Below, piece after piece: positions 17,177 through 26,727 of a stretch of DNA of 64,000 nt. Source of the DNA: Flexifilum sp963727545 (GTDB taxonomy: Bacteria > Chloroflexota > Anaerolineae > Aggregatilineales > Phototrophicaceae); the NCBI GenBank assembly GCA_963727545.1, contig CAVSGS010000013.1:399932-463931 (forward strand), read 5' to 3'. Numbering within the stretch: the stretch's first letter is position 1; each line of letters opens with the position of its first letter. Below the pieces are notes generated by a model that saw nothing but the letters and a program-made list of their open reading frames with translations, searched no databases and was not told where the DNA came from. A program made the translations under genes and the position numbers.

Positions 17177-17227
17177 GAACGTTTGCTCCCGATGTTTAGG
17201 TTGCGCGACTGTATTTTACAGCGTCGC

Positions 17228-20200
17228 CTACGAAACGCCAGCGCGCGGAATAACCTTAACATTTTTAAAACCTTCAATTTCCTCGATCAGCGCAGGACAG
17301 TAGTTCGTCGTAAGGTTAGGGAACTCCATCAAATGGGTGTCGACGTCGTGCGTGACGATCACGATCTCGAAATGGTCGCGTCCGTGATAGGACTTGATCG
17401 TGCCGATCAGGTGCTCCAAACGCCGCCGGTCGTGAGCATCGTCGCCGTTGCGGATGAAGCGCACGCGCAGCATTTGCGGCGGATTTTCCTCATAGGCGTC
17501 CGTCGTTGGACTCGCCGCCCACTCATCCTCGTAGCCGCTGAGCGGTAGTTCATCGAGCGAGGGCGGTTCGGCGCTGGTGCCATTGCTGCTGTAGGTCATG
17601 GTGTCGTCGTCATCGTCCCGCGTCTCGGTTTCGGCGAACGCCGGGGCGGGCGCGGGCATCCTGACCGGGGTGTAGGGTTGTTCGTCGGCGTTGGCGCTGA
17701 GGACGGCAGTGAATTTGTCCTCGACAATCTCGCAGATGATCTGCGGATCGTTGCGCTTGAGGTCGAGCTTGCCGATCACCTTGACAACCTTGCCGTCTTC
17801 CATCAGGTCTTGGAACTTCGCCCACGTGCGTGGGAACAGCACCGCGTCGATCGTGCCGAAGCGGTCTTCGAGCGAGGCGACCGCCATCATGTCGTGATTC
17901 TTGGTCGGGATTTTGCGCAGCGCCGCGATCAGCCCGACGAAAGTGATCGGCGATTCGTCGCGGGCGTCCTCCGCCTTGAGTTCAACTGTGCTGATGATCG
18001 ACTGTCCCCGCAACTGCTCCAAAAATGGATCAATTGGGTGGCTGGAAATGTACAAGCCGAGCAGTTCCTTTTCCCAATTGAGCATTTCGCGCTGTGTGAC
18101 TTCCTCGGTGATCGGCAGGTTGAGCAGCAGATTGTCCATCGTGTCCATTGCTCCGCCGAACAAGCCCATTTGCCCGACTTCCTGCGCTTTGTGGTGATCG
18201 GCGCTGAAGCTCATGATGCGGTCGAGCGCGGCGATCAACTGCTTGCGGTTGCCCATGCTCTTGAGCGCGCCGACTTTGATCAGGCTTTCAATGGTGCGCT
18301 TGCCGACGACGCGCAGGTCGAGACGAGTGCAGAAATCCTCTAGGCTGGCGAACGGACCGTTGGCTTCGCGCTCGGCGATGATGTGCTGGAGCGCGCCGAC
18401 CCCGGCGTTCTTGATCGCCGCCATGCCGAAACGGACGCCGCGCTGTGTGTCGCTCCCGTCACCCTGCGTCTGGATGTCGAAGTCAAGCTGGCTGTAGTTC
18501 ACGTCCGGCGGCAGAATCGGGATATTGAGCCGCTTGCATTCGGCGAGGAAGGTCGTCACCTTGTTGGCGTCGTCGAAGTAGACGGTCAGCAGCGCCGCCA
18601 TGTACTCGGCAGGATAGTGACACTTCAGAAATGCGCTCTGACAGGTCAATACAGCGTAGTCGCTGGCGTGGGCGCGGTTGAAACCGTAGTTGGCGAAGAA
18701 CTCGATGTCGTCGAAGATTTTCCCGGCGGCGTCCTCGCTGACGCCGTGCTCCGGTCCATTCTCGATGAAAATCTGGCGGTGCTTGAGCAGGTCTTCTTTC
18801 TTCTTCTTCGACACCGCTTTACGCATCAAGTCGGCGTCGCCCAGCGAGTAGCCGAACAACTCGCGCCCGATGCGCATGATCTGCTCTTGATAGACCATGA
18901 TCCCCAGCGTTTCTTCGAGGATCGGGCGCAGCTTTTCGTGATGATAGAGGACTTCTTCGTCGCCGTGCAGCCGCTTGTTGAAGGTCGGGATGTAATCCAT
19001 TGGTCCCGGTCGATACAGCGAAATGCCCGCGATGATGTGCTCGAATTTCTGCGGCTTCATGTCGCGGAGCATACTCTGCATCCCGCTGCTTTCGAGCTGG
19101 AACACGCCGACCGTTTCGCCGCGACCGAGCATGTCGAAAGTTTCCTTGAGCATCCGATCCCGTTCGGGATCGCCGCTCGGTCGGTAGGGGATGTTCGACA
19201 TGTCGTAGCTAATGCCGTGATGCTTCTCGATCAAGTCGCAGGCGCGCCGCAGGTAGGTCAGCGTCGAAAGACCGAGGAAGTCGACCTTGAGCAAGCCAAT
19301 CAACTCGCAGGTCTCCATCGGAAACTGCGTGACCTGCTTCAGCGTCATGGCGCCGCCTTCTTCGCCGTCGTCGTTGGCGCTGGCTTTGGTCAGGCGGTGC
19401 AGCGGAATGTACTCGTTGAGCGGGCGGTCGGCGATGATCACGCCCGCCGCATGGGTCGAGGCGTGGCGGCTGATGCCTTGCAGTTCCGCCGCCGTGTCGA
19501 TCACTTCCTTCAGTTCCGGCAGCGAGTTCGTACATCTGCTGGAGTTCGGGGTTGTCGGCGACGTACTCCTTGACCGGCTTCGGATGCGGCTCGGTCGGGA
19601 TCAGGCGGGCGGCGGTGTTGACGGTGTTCAAATCGACGTTGAGCGCGCGCCCGACGTCGCGGACGGCGGCTTTCGCCCCCAGCGTCCCAAAGGTGATGAT
19701 CGCCGCGACCTTATCCTCGCCGTACTTGCGGGCGGCGTAGTTGATCATCTCGCCCCGGCGGTCGTCGGGGTAGTCGAGGTCGATATCGGGCATACTGACG
19801 CGACCGGGATTCAAGAAGCGCTCGAACAGCAGATGATTCTCGATCGGGTCGATGTTGGTGATGCCGAGGCAGTAGGCGACGATGCTGCCCGCGCCCGAAC
19901 CGCGCACGTTCCACCAGATGTCGGCGTGGCGGGCGAACTCGCACAAATCCCACACGATCAGGAAGTAGGTATCGAAGCCCATCTGCCCGATGATGCTGAG
20001 TTCGTAGTTCATCCGCTCTAGCAGGTCGGCGTCACCGGCGCGGCTGCCGTAGCGCCAGCCGATCCCTTTTTCTGCCAGCGCGCGCAGGTACGATCCGGCA
20101 GTCGGGTAGCCGTCCGGCACCGGGAAGGCGGGCAGGTGATAGCCCTTGCGGTCGAGGTCGATCTCGCACATCTCGGCGACTTTGAGCGTGTTCAGCAGCG

Positions 20201-20999
20201 GCGCGCCGCCGTCGATGTGCCCGAAGGCGTCCCACATCTGCGCGCCGCTGGTCAGGAAGTAGCTGTTGTCGGTCATCCGCATCCGGTTTTCCTCGCTTTT
20301 GAGCGAGCCGGTTTGGATGCAGAGCAGCGTATCGTGCGGATCGTAGTCGTCGTCGAGCACGTAATGGACGTCGTTGGTCGCCAAAAACTGGACGTCGTCT
20401 TTTCTGCCGATGTCGACGAGCCAGTTGTTGACGGTCTTGAGTTCGTCGATGTCGTGGTTTTGCAGTTCGAGATAGAAGTTCTCTTTGCCGAAAGTTTGCA
20501 GATACCAGTCGATCGTGTCGCGGGCTTCGTTCTCGCGCCCTTCCATGATGGCGTTGGGAATCCACCCGGCGAGGCAGCCGCTGGTGACGACCAATCCCTC
20601 GGAATGCGCGCCTAAGAACTCGCGGTCAACCCGCGGGCGATAATAGTAGCCCTCAAGCTGGGCGGCGCTGGCGATCTTGAGCAGGTTCTTGTAGCCGGTC
20701 TCGTTCTTCGCCAGCAGCAGTTGGTGAAAGGCTTGGCGGTCGGCTTTGGCGTCGCGCCCGGTCATCGGGCGGTCAGGCGCGGTGAGATAGCCCTCCATGC
20801 CGATGATCGGCTTGATCCCGGCTTTCTTGCAGGCGTTGTAGAAGTCGATCACGCCGAACATCACGCCGTGATCGGTGATCGCCAGCGAGTCTTGTCCCAG
20901 TTCGGCGGCGTGAGCGACCAGCTTCTTGATGCGGCTGAAGCCATCCAGCAGCGAGTATTCAGTGTGGACGTGCAGGTGAACAAATGGTTGATCAGTCAT
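17228..20999 (-). CDS. dnaE: DNA polymerase III alpha subunit, frameshifted in this sequence
   Basis: Replicative polymerase alpha chain, about 1,256 aa if one extra base near 19523 is removed. The 5' part holds the PHP domain (VHLHVHTEYSLLDG), the polymerase palm with catalytic acids (MPDIDLDYPDDRR), and reads to QQMYEL. The 3' part resumes with LPELKEVIDTAAELQG in another frame. It continues through GVFQLESSGM, YRPGPMDYIP, the finger region, and the OB fold (ITFVGLIAALRKIPTKN). Start ATG 20999 gives MTDQPFVHL; an earlier frame extension has no support. Since DnaE is essential, the break is probably a sequence error. pfkA follows on the same strand. Confidence 0.93.
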
Positions 21000-21314
21000 G
21001 GTGGCTTTTGACACACTACAATTGCAGTGGAAATGAGTATACCACCGCTTGAACGGTCGCACAGGTGTGCTTAACCGGGAAGGTGGTTTGTCGTTGGGGA
21101 GGGGATTTTCGACATTGTGAGGAACAGCAAAGCACGATCAGGATAGTGACGATTTGAGGCGTTGTGCGTAGATGCTTTGGGATGAATGACTGCATAACGT
21201 AGATGATGAGAACTCAGCGAACCCACCTCTAAGCAGAATCCAAACGACGTGGCTTGACATTAAATCGCAAGCCACGTCGCTATCGTGATCAGTATGCCCG
21301 GTTAGTTTCGAGGG
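21000..21314. other. Intergenic region upstream of dnaE
   Basis: 315 bp with no gene. It should hold the dnaE promoter (not recognised) and contains one strong hairpin at 21245-21279. Confidence 0.5.
21245..21279. terminator. Strong 12-bp hairpin
   Basis: CGACGTGGCTTG and CAAGCCACGTCG form a perfect stem with an 11-nt loop, 36 bp beyond the stop of the small minus-strand gene at 21315. There is no T-run, so it is only a possible transcript end for that gene. Confidence 0.4.
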
Positions 21315-21623
21315 CTAAACTTTGCTTTCCGGGTGCCAAGCGCTGTTCAAATTGTATTGCGGATAACTCCGGGCGTCGTTTGGTTTCTGGCGCTTCAACA
21401 CTCGCCCGCTCTTCACCAATTCCTCAAGTGCGTTCACTCGCGCCGGATTCAAACGACCATTCTGGGTTTCAAGTCTCGTGGCAATTTGTGCGCGCGTAAA
21501 CCAACCTTCAGTCGCCAGTTCAGGCGGGCGCTGCTGAAGATTGCTGATAGCATTAACGATAAGGTTTTTCACACCGGTGGTTGCCACTGTTTTTGTCCTA
21601 ATTGAGCGGATGGTGTTCACCAT
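21315..21623 (-). CDS. Hypothetical small protein, possible winged-helix-like domain
   Basis: 102-aa basic protein, not recognised. The middle part (WFTRAQIATRLETQNGRLNP, then ALEELVKSGRVLKRQ) has the helix-helix-wing rhythm of small DNA-binding domains that start with a Phe-Thr helix cap. ATG 21623 is assumed; no strong ribosome binding site is seen. Its codon use is less GC-rich than that of its neighbours. It stands alone between dnaE and an oxidoreductase gene. Confidence 0.5.
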   Translation of the reverse strand: MVNTIRSIRTKTVATTGVKNLIVNAISNLQQRPPELATEGWFTRAQIATRLETQNGRLNPARVNALEELVKSGRVLKRQKPNDARSYPQYNLNSAWHPESKV

Positions 21624-21760
21624 ACTCTACGATGTCGACAATGTACATCCCTAGCTGCAAGGCTGTATTTAAGCTGGCGTATACTTTTCTACCTATCTAC
21701 CATCGCAGCCAACCCGAGATCTCGGCAATACTTCGGACATCCCCAAAGCTGCCTCAGCAC

Positions 21761-21789
21761 TTAAGATTGGAAATGCACCGAGCTATAAT
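21761..21789 (+). promoter_or_regulatory. Candidate sigma-70 promoter
   Basis: -35 TTAAGA (21761-21766), 17-bp spacer, perfect -10 TATAAT (21784-21789), 30 bp before the start of the next gene. Confidence 0.5.
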
Positions 21790-21818
21790 GATGGGCACGA
21801 CGGATCGAGGATAAAACC

Positions 21819-22385
21819 ATGGCAAAGTTCTACGAGCAAATCAGCGCTAATTTGCGCCAGTTCATTGAGGCGCAGCACGTCTTTTTCGTCGCTAGCGCGC
21901 CGCTGAGCGGTGAGGGGCACGTCAACCTCTCACCGAAGGGGCGCGACAGCTTGCGCGTCTTGTCGCCCAACCGCGTCGTCTACCTCGACCTGATCGGCAG
22001 TGGCAACGAGACCTCGGCGCACCTGCGCGAGAACGGGCGCATCACGCTGATGTTCTGCGCCTTCGAGGGCGCGCCGAATATCCTGCGGCTCTACGGCACG
22101 GGACGCACCATCCTGCCGGGCGATCCCGACTGGGCGGAGTTCAGCCCGCTGTTCCCGACTTACGTCAACGCCCGCCAGATCATCGTCGCCGACGTGGACA
22201 TGGTGCAGACCTCGTGCGGCTACGGCGTCCCGTTTATGGATTACGTCGGCGAGCGCGACCAGATGGAACGCTGGGCGGAAGCCAAAGGTGCGGACGGCAT
22301 GATCGAGTACCAGTGCGAGCATAACGCCGTCAGCCTCGATGGACAGCCGACGCCGTTGGGTTTGAATCCACCGAAGGGAGCATGA
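21819..22385 (+). CDS. Pyridoxamine 5'-phosphate oxidase-family protein
   Basis: 188-aa split-barrel protein. The N-terminal part AQHVFFVASAPLSGEGHVNL with LSPKGRDSLRVL, and the following VVYLDLIGSGNETSAHLREN, are typical of the PNPOx-like group that binds FMN or F420. Such proteins reduce or oxidise small molecules, or scavenge; the exact substrate is not evident. A good promoter precedes it. Its stop overlaps the start of the esterase gene (ATGA), so both genes are translated together. Confidence 0.85.
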   Translation: MAKFYEQISANLRQFIEAQHVFFVASAPLSGEGHVNLSPKGRDSLRVLSPNRVVYLDLIGSGNETSAHLRENGRITLMFCAFEGAPNILRLYGTGRTILPGDPDWAEFSPLFPTYVNARQIIVADVDMVQTSCGYGVPFMDYVGERDQMERWAEAKGADGMIEYQCEHNAVSLDGQPTPLGLNPPKGA

Positions 22386-23377
22386 TGAACAAGCTGCGGC
22401 TCTTCGGCTTGCTGTTGCTGCTGCTGGCGTCGGTCGGCGTCACGCAGGCGCAGACGGATACGATCACCGCGCCGGTTTGCTCCGGCGGGGCAGTTGGAAT
22501 CGGCGCGAGTACGCACACGCTTGAAGCGGGCGGGCTGACTCGCGAGTACGTCGTCTACGTCCCCGCCAGCTACGACGCGACTCAGCCGACGCCGCTGGTG
22601 CTGAGCCTGCACGGGTTCGCCAGCAGCGACGTGCAGCAGGCGTTGTGGTCGCAGTGGAATCCGCTGGCGGATACCGAGGGCTTCCTCGTCGTCTACCCGC
22701 AGGGGACGGGATCGCCCGCGCGTTGGAACACGGGACAGACTGCGCTATCTTCGGCGACTACGCGCGTCCCGGCGAATTCGCCGTTAGCCGGTTTGCTCAG
22801 CCAGTTCTTCGAAACGGTCGACGTCGACGACGTTGCCTTCTTCCGCGACTTGATCGCTCAACTTGAAACGGACTACTGCGTCGACCCGGCGCGGATTTAC
22901 GTCAACGGCTTATCGAACGGCGGCGGCATGACTAACCGCCTCGCTTGCGAACTCGCCGACGAGATCGCGGCGGTTGGGATGGTTGCCGGAGCCTATACCA
23001 GCTTCCCCGGCGGCTGCCATCCAGCACGCCCGATGCCGGTGATCGCCTTTCACGGCGTGATCGATCCGATTGTGCCCTATGCTGGATCTGCCGATACCGG
23101 CTTGCCGCCGATCCAGACGTGGGCGGCAGATTGGGGAGCGCGCGATCACTGCAACCCGACGCCGGAGCCGGTCGCCGGAACGGTCGGCGCCGTGACGGGT
23201 GTCCGCTACACCGGCTGCGCGGGCGACGCCGAGGTGATCCTCTACAGCATCGCCGACGGTGGGCATACGTGGCCCGGTGGTTTCCCGATTCCGGCGTTTA
23301 TCGCGGGCAAGACCAGCCGCGACATCGACGCCAGCGCGACTATGTGGGCTTTCTTCAGCGCGCACCCGCTGGAGTAA
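22382..23377 (+). CDS. Secreted PHB-depolymerase-like esterase (LpqC family)
   Basis: 331-aa alpha/beta-hydrolase with an N-terminal signal peptide (MMNKLRLFGLLLLLLASVGV, cleavage near TQA-QT). The catalytic triad is visible: Ser178 in VNGLSNGGG, Asp228 in FHGVIDPIVP and His295 in DGGHTWPGG. The oxyanion region is LSLHGFASS. This matches the extracellular polyhydroxybutyrate depolymerase/feruloyl esterase group that cleaves ester polymers. No lipobox is seen, so the protein is probably released. Start ATG 22382 (or 22385) overlaps the preceding stop. Confidence 0.87.
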   Translation: MMNKLRLFGLLLLLLASVGVTQAQTDTITAPVCSGGAVGIGASTHTLEAGGLTREYVVYVPASYDATQPTPLVLSLHGFASSDVQQALWSQWNPLADTEGFLVVYPQGTGSPARWNTGQTALSSATTRVPANSPLAGLLSQFFETVDVDDVAFFRDLIAQLETDYCVDPARIYVNGLSNGGGMTNRLACELADEIAAVGMVAGAYTSFPGGCHPARPMPVIAFHGVIDPIVPYAGSADTGLPPIQTWAADWGARDHCNPTPEPVAGTVGAVTGVRYTGCAGDAEVILYSIADGGHTWPGGFPIPAFIAGKTSRDIDASATMWAFFSAHPLE

Positions 23378-23382
23378 GGGCG

Positions 23383-23451
23383 ACCTCACCCCCAACCCCC
23401 TCTCCATTGAAATGGAGAGGGGGAGCTAAGCGTAGCGCAGCGGGGTGAGGT
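23383..23451. repeat. Family B-related inverted repeat
   Basis: ACCTCACCCCC ... GGGGTGAGGT ends surround a hairpin CCCCCTCTCCATT/AATGGAGAGGGGG and the AAGCGTAG motif that also occurs in the 165-bp element. It lies just after the esterase stop. Confidence 0.75.
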
Positions 23452-23570
23452 GGTGCAGGAATTTAGTCTCCTCGTTGACGCTGTTTGTGTTTTGTCTACG
23501 AATGCGAATGCTGTTCTTATAGGTTGTGTTTTATAATTATTGCATTGCTTACTGATCGTTTGTGAGTTCA

Positions 23571-24386
23571 ATGCCAGAGTTACCTGAAGTTGAAACTGTC
23601 GTGCGTGGTCTGCGCCAGCCGCTGATCGGGCGCAGTGTGCAGAGCATGTGGACCGACTGGTCGCGCATCATCCACACGCCCGATCCTGATAATTTTGCGG
23701 CACGCATCGCCGGACAGACCTTCCGTGCCGTCGATCGCCGCGCCAAGTACATTCTCTGTCGCCTCGATCACGACATCCTCGTCGTTCACCTCAAGATGAC
23801 CGGACGGCTCTACGTCACGCCCGATGCTGCCGTCCACGATGCCGATCGCTGGGTGCATTTCGGCTTGCAGTTGGATAACGGCACCCAGCTCCGCTTCTCC
23901 GATGCGCGTAAGTTCGGCATGGTGGCGCTGGTGGCGTCGTTTGACGAGATCGCGCCCGCACTGGGACCCGAACCGCTGGAAGCTGCGTTCACGCCGGAGG
24001 TGCTGCGCGAGCGACTGGCGCGGCATGGCAAGAGTATCAAAGCGCTGCTGCTCGATCAGTCGTTCGTCGCCGGAGTTGGCAACATCTACGCCGACGAAGC
24101 GTTATTTCGGGCTGGGATTCATCCACTGCGCGCCGCCAACAGCCTCAGCGACGAGGAGATCGACGCGCTGTACAGCGCGATCCGTGCCGCGCTCAACGCC
24201 GGGATCGAGTACGAGGGCGCGAGCGTGAATTGGTATCGCAAGCCCGACGGCACGTCGGGTGAGGCGCAGAAACACCTGTATGTCTATGGGCGCGAAGATC
24301 AACCGTGCGAGCGCTGCGGCACGTCAATTCGCAAAATTCGGGTCGCGCAGCGGGGCACGCATTACTGCCCGACCTGTCAGCATTAG
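23571..24386 (+). CDS. mutM: Formamidopyrimidine-DNA glycosylase
   Basis: 271-aa base-excision repair enzyme removing 8-oxoguanine and similar lesions. Hallmarks: N-terminal catalytic PELPEVETVVRGL (Pro after Met is the nucleophile), Lys in HLKMTGRL, the helix-two-turn-helix (FVAGVGNIYADEALFRAGIH), and a C-terminal zinc finger (CERCGTSI...YCPTCQ). ATG 23571 is chosen because mature MutM begins with Pro. A TATAAT box (23532-23537) lies upstream. The next gene starts 12 bp later. Confidence 0.96.
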   Translation: MPELPEVETVVRGLRQPLIGRSVQSMWTDWSRIIHTPDPDNFAARIAGQTFRAVDRRAKYILCRLDHDILVVHLKMTGRLYVTPDAAVHDADRWVHFGLQLDNGTQLRFSDARKFGMVALVASFDEIAPALGPEPLEAAFTPEVLRERLARHGKSIKALLLDQSFVAGVGNIYADEALFRAGIHPLRAANSLSDEEIDALYSAIRAALNAGIEYEGASVNWYRKPDGTSGEAQKHLYVYGREDQPCERCGTSIRKIRVAQRGTHYCPTCQH

Positions 24387-24398
24387 GGGGAAGAGGCG

Positions 24399-25298
24399 AT
24401 GGAAAGTGGCATCACTGATTTGTTAGGACAGCTTCCAGCCGGGATCATCCTCATGTTCTGCGGATCGGGGCTGCTGCTGGTGCTGGTGGTCGGCTACCTG
24501 ATCATGGCGCGCAATCGTCGCGCGGCGAAAGCGGTGCCTCCGGCGGTTGCTGCTGCCCCGCCGCTGAGCGATGATTTTGGCGATCTGCCGGATCTTGACG
24601 TGCTGGCGAGTACCGAGGCGCTGCGTATCGATCCGGAGCCGCCGCCACCGACTGAGGTGGTACCGGCAGCCGCGCCCGTTGCTCCCGCCGGAGCGCAGCG
24701 GATCAGCTTGACTGAAGGCGAAGCGGTCGATGCAGTCGAGGTCTTCACGGTGCTGCGTGATGTTGCCGAAGGCGGGCTGATCATCCGCATTGGCGACCAA
24801 GCTTATCGCAACCCGCCCGCCGTCGCCGATGCCGATTTCAAGCGTCGCTTTCACACCGTCCTGCGCGATCTCGCCGGGACGCAGCAGCCGGTCGAAGCCC
24901 AGCCCAAACCCGCGACGCCGCCGAAAGCCGCGACCGCCGAAGTCTCGGCAGAATCGAGTGTTGCCCCGCCGGTTTTCGCCGCCAATGAGCCGATCCCCGG
25001 TGACCTGCCCAAGTTCAAAATGCCGGATAACCCGGTGAAGCCGAAACGCGGGCAGCGTCCCGCCAATGAGCCGATCCCGGAGATCAACATTGCCGCCGCT
25101 ATCGAGAGCTTCTTGCAGCACAAATTGTCCCATTCGCCGGAGTACGCTGAGCGCAGCATTCACGTGCGTCCGGCGCTGCACGGCGGCGTGACCATCGAGG
25201 TCGACGGCACGTTCTACGAGACGGTTGGCGAAGTTGCCGACGAAGACGTGCGCGGATACCTCACGGCGACCATCGCCGAATGGCAAGCGCGGCAGTAG
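24399..25298 (+). CDS. Hypothetical protein with one membrane anchor
   Basis: 299 aa, not recognised. A single N-terminal membrane helix (about residues 14-36, LPAGIILMFCGSGLLLVLVV) is followed by basic residues. Then comes a Pro/Ala-rich linker, a short conserved-looking domain (EAVDAVEVFTVLRDVAEGGLI), a second linker, and a C-terminal domain (IAAAIESFLQHKLSHSPEYA) ending IAEWQARQ. It would be anchored in the membrane with the bulk in the cytoplasm. It follows mutM by 12 bp and is probably in its transcript. The repeat field at 25.3-25.7 kb follows. Confidence 0.75.
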   Translation: MESGITDLLGQLPAGIILMFCGSGLLLVLVVGYLIMARNRRAAKAVPPAVAAAPPLSDDFGDLPDLDVLASTEALRIDPEPPPPTEVVPAAAPVAPAGAQRISLTEGEAVDAVEVFTVLRDVAEGGLIIRIGDQAYRNPPAVADADFKRRFHTVLRDLAGTQQPVEAQPKPATPPKAATAEVSAESSVAPPVFAANEPIPGDLPKFKMPDNPVKPKRGQRPANEPIPEINIAAAIESFLQHKLSHSPEYAERSIHVRPALHGGVTIEVDGTFYETVGEVADEDVRGYLTATIAEWQARQ

Positions 25299-25365
25299 GC
25301 AGCGGTTAGCGATTAGCGGTCAGCTAAAACGAGACAAATTTCGCAAGTAAATCAATCGATGAATC

Positions 25366-25641
25366 GTAGGGGCAGGTCTCAGACCTGCCCCATACGTACC
25401 AACTTAAGCGATTTGACCGACATTTTTGCTTGTGCCGCCGGGGGATCAAATCCCCCGGCTACCAAATCAAGCCCGTTGAAACGGGCTAAAAGACAAGCTG
25501 AAATAGTTTTTAGCCGTCTTCAGACGGCTTGAATGCTTAGCCAGAGGCTTCGAGCCTCTGGCGGTGTCCAGCAAACGCTCGCTCAAGAAGCAGAGTTTTT
25601 CTTAAGTTGGTGCACATGGGGCAGGTCTCAGACCTGCCCCT
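25366..25641. repeat. 276-bp composite inverted-repeat element with four hairpins
   Basis: Outer arms (25370-25408 and 25601-25640) are near-perfect inverted copies, each made of a family A-like palindrome (GGGGCAGGTCT...) plus an adjacent ACCAACTTAAG. Between them are four separate hairpins: 25438-25458 (CCGGGGGAT/ATCCCCCGG), 25470-25487 (AGCCCGT/ACGGGCT), 25512-25529 (AGCCGTCT/AGACGGCT) and 25540-25562 (GCCAGAGGCT/AGCCTCTGGC). The flanks (25299-25330 and 25675-25722) share AGCGATTAGCGG- and GATCGCTGACTG-like stretches. No open frame is present. Confidence 0.85.
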
Positions 25642-25723
25642 CCACGTTGAATCTGCAAAATGCTGCCGCTGTACGGTTCAGTTTTTGGCTGATCGCTGAC
25701 TGCTGAAAGCTGATCGCTCCCAG

Positions 25724-26587
25724 CTACACGTAGGCTTCCTCGACCGGCTCGACGTGGCGCTTGCCGTTGGCGTCCTCGACCAGCCGACCCATCGGGCGGA
25801 AGGGATCGTGCGGGAAGATCAGCAGGGCATTGTTGGTCAACGCCCATGCCTGCCATTTTCGTTTCGTCTCCAGCGTGATCAGCGGCTCGACGTCGTAGGC
25901 AGTCATCCAGCCTAAGCGCTCAAAGTGGATCGCGTAGCTCGCCAAGTCGCAGACGAAGGCGGCGTGCTGTCCCTTGCTTTCCAGCACCACGCTCATGTGA
26001 CCGGGGGTATGCCCCGGCGTGACCACACCGCGCACACCCAGCGCGAGGGCAGCGTCGCCGTCGAGCAGGCGCATTTGCCCGCTTTCGACCAGCGGCTCGA
26101 AGTTCTCGGCGAGGTAAGTGGCGCGGGTGCGTTCGTTGGGGTGGCTGGCGTCTTCGTACTCGCGGCGCTGAACGACGTACTCGGCGTTCGGGAAGACCGG
26201 AGCGATGCTGCCGTCCTCGGCATAGATCGTGTTGCCGCCGCAGTGATCGCCGTGCAGGTGGGTGTCGATCACGAGGTCGATGTCGTCGGGCGTCAAGCCA
26301 ATGCGCGCCAGCGACGCGACCAATCCCCCTTGCGGGCGTTGCAGGCTCATATAGCCGACCTGCTTATCCGTGACTTTCATGCCGTAGCCCGTGTCGATGA
26401 TGACGTTGCGCCCGCCGGTCTGCACCAGCAGATTGTGCTGCGTCATCGGCACGCGATTGTTCTCGTCGGGCGGGACGAAAATACCGCTCCACAGCGCGCG
26501 CGGCACCAGTCCGAACGCGCCGCCCGCATCGACCATGATATTGCAGTCGTTGATCAGGTGAATTTTCAAATCGCCAAGCTGGATCAT
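25724..26587 (-). CDS. MBL-fold metallo-hydrolase
   Basis: 287-aa metallo-beta-lactamase-fold hydrolase. The zinc-binding motif THLHGDHCGG gives His110, His112, Asp114 and His115; a later metal ligand is in the GVVTPGHTPGHMS stretch (His). The N-terminal region (NIMVDAGGAFGLVP, then NLLVQTGGRNVIIDTGYG) fits the lactonase/hydroxyacylglutathione-hydrolase-like group. ATG 26587 is chosen because the frame upstream of it is part of a family C repeat. The start codon touches the left end of that repeat. Substrate unknown. Confidence 0.87.
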   Translation of the reverse strand: MIQLGDLKIHLINDCNIMVDAGGAFGLVPRALWSGIFVPPDENNRVPMTQHNLLVQTGGRNVIIDTGYGMKVTDKQVGYMSLQRPQGGLVASLARIGLTPDDIDLVIDTHLHGDHCGGNTIYAEDGSIAPVFPNAEYVVQRREYEDASHPNERTRATYLAENFEPLVESGQMRLLDGDAALALGVRGVVTPGHTPGHMSVVLESKGQHAAFVCDLASYAIHFERLGWMTAYDVEPLITLETKRKWQAWALTNNALLIFPHDPFRPMGRLVEDANGKRHVEPVEEAYV

Positions 26588-26706
26588 GAGGGTGTTTGAA
26601 AACCTCTCCGTTGTGTCGAAAAACTCGTTAAACCTCACTGATCCCGCTCGAAACAGACGAGGCACGCTCCCCTCCCTGAAGTCGGGGAGGGGTAGGGGGT
26701 GGGGTC
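26586..26706. repeat. Family C element, about 120 bp
   Basis: Starts TGAGGGTGTTTGAAAAC, contains TTGTGTCGAAAA, then AGGCACGCTCCCCTCCC, and ends with the hairpin CCCCTCCC/GGGGAGGGG plus TAGGGGGTGGGGTC. Its left end overlaps the start codon of the MBL gene. Confidence 0.8.
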
Positions 26707-26727
26707 AGAAGAACTTTCTCAAACTGC

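Noticed and set aside
21602..21814. Open frame of 70 codons upstream of the oxidoreductase gene
   Set aside because: No ribosome binding site, covers the candidate promoter, and its translation has no recognisable pattern.
25430..25570. Possible CRISPR array from regularly spaced hairpins
   Set aside because: The four hairpins differ in sequence, there is no common direct repeat, and no cas genes are nearby.
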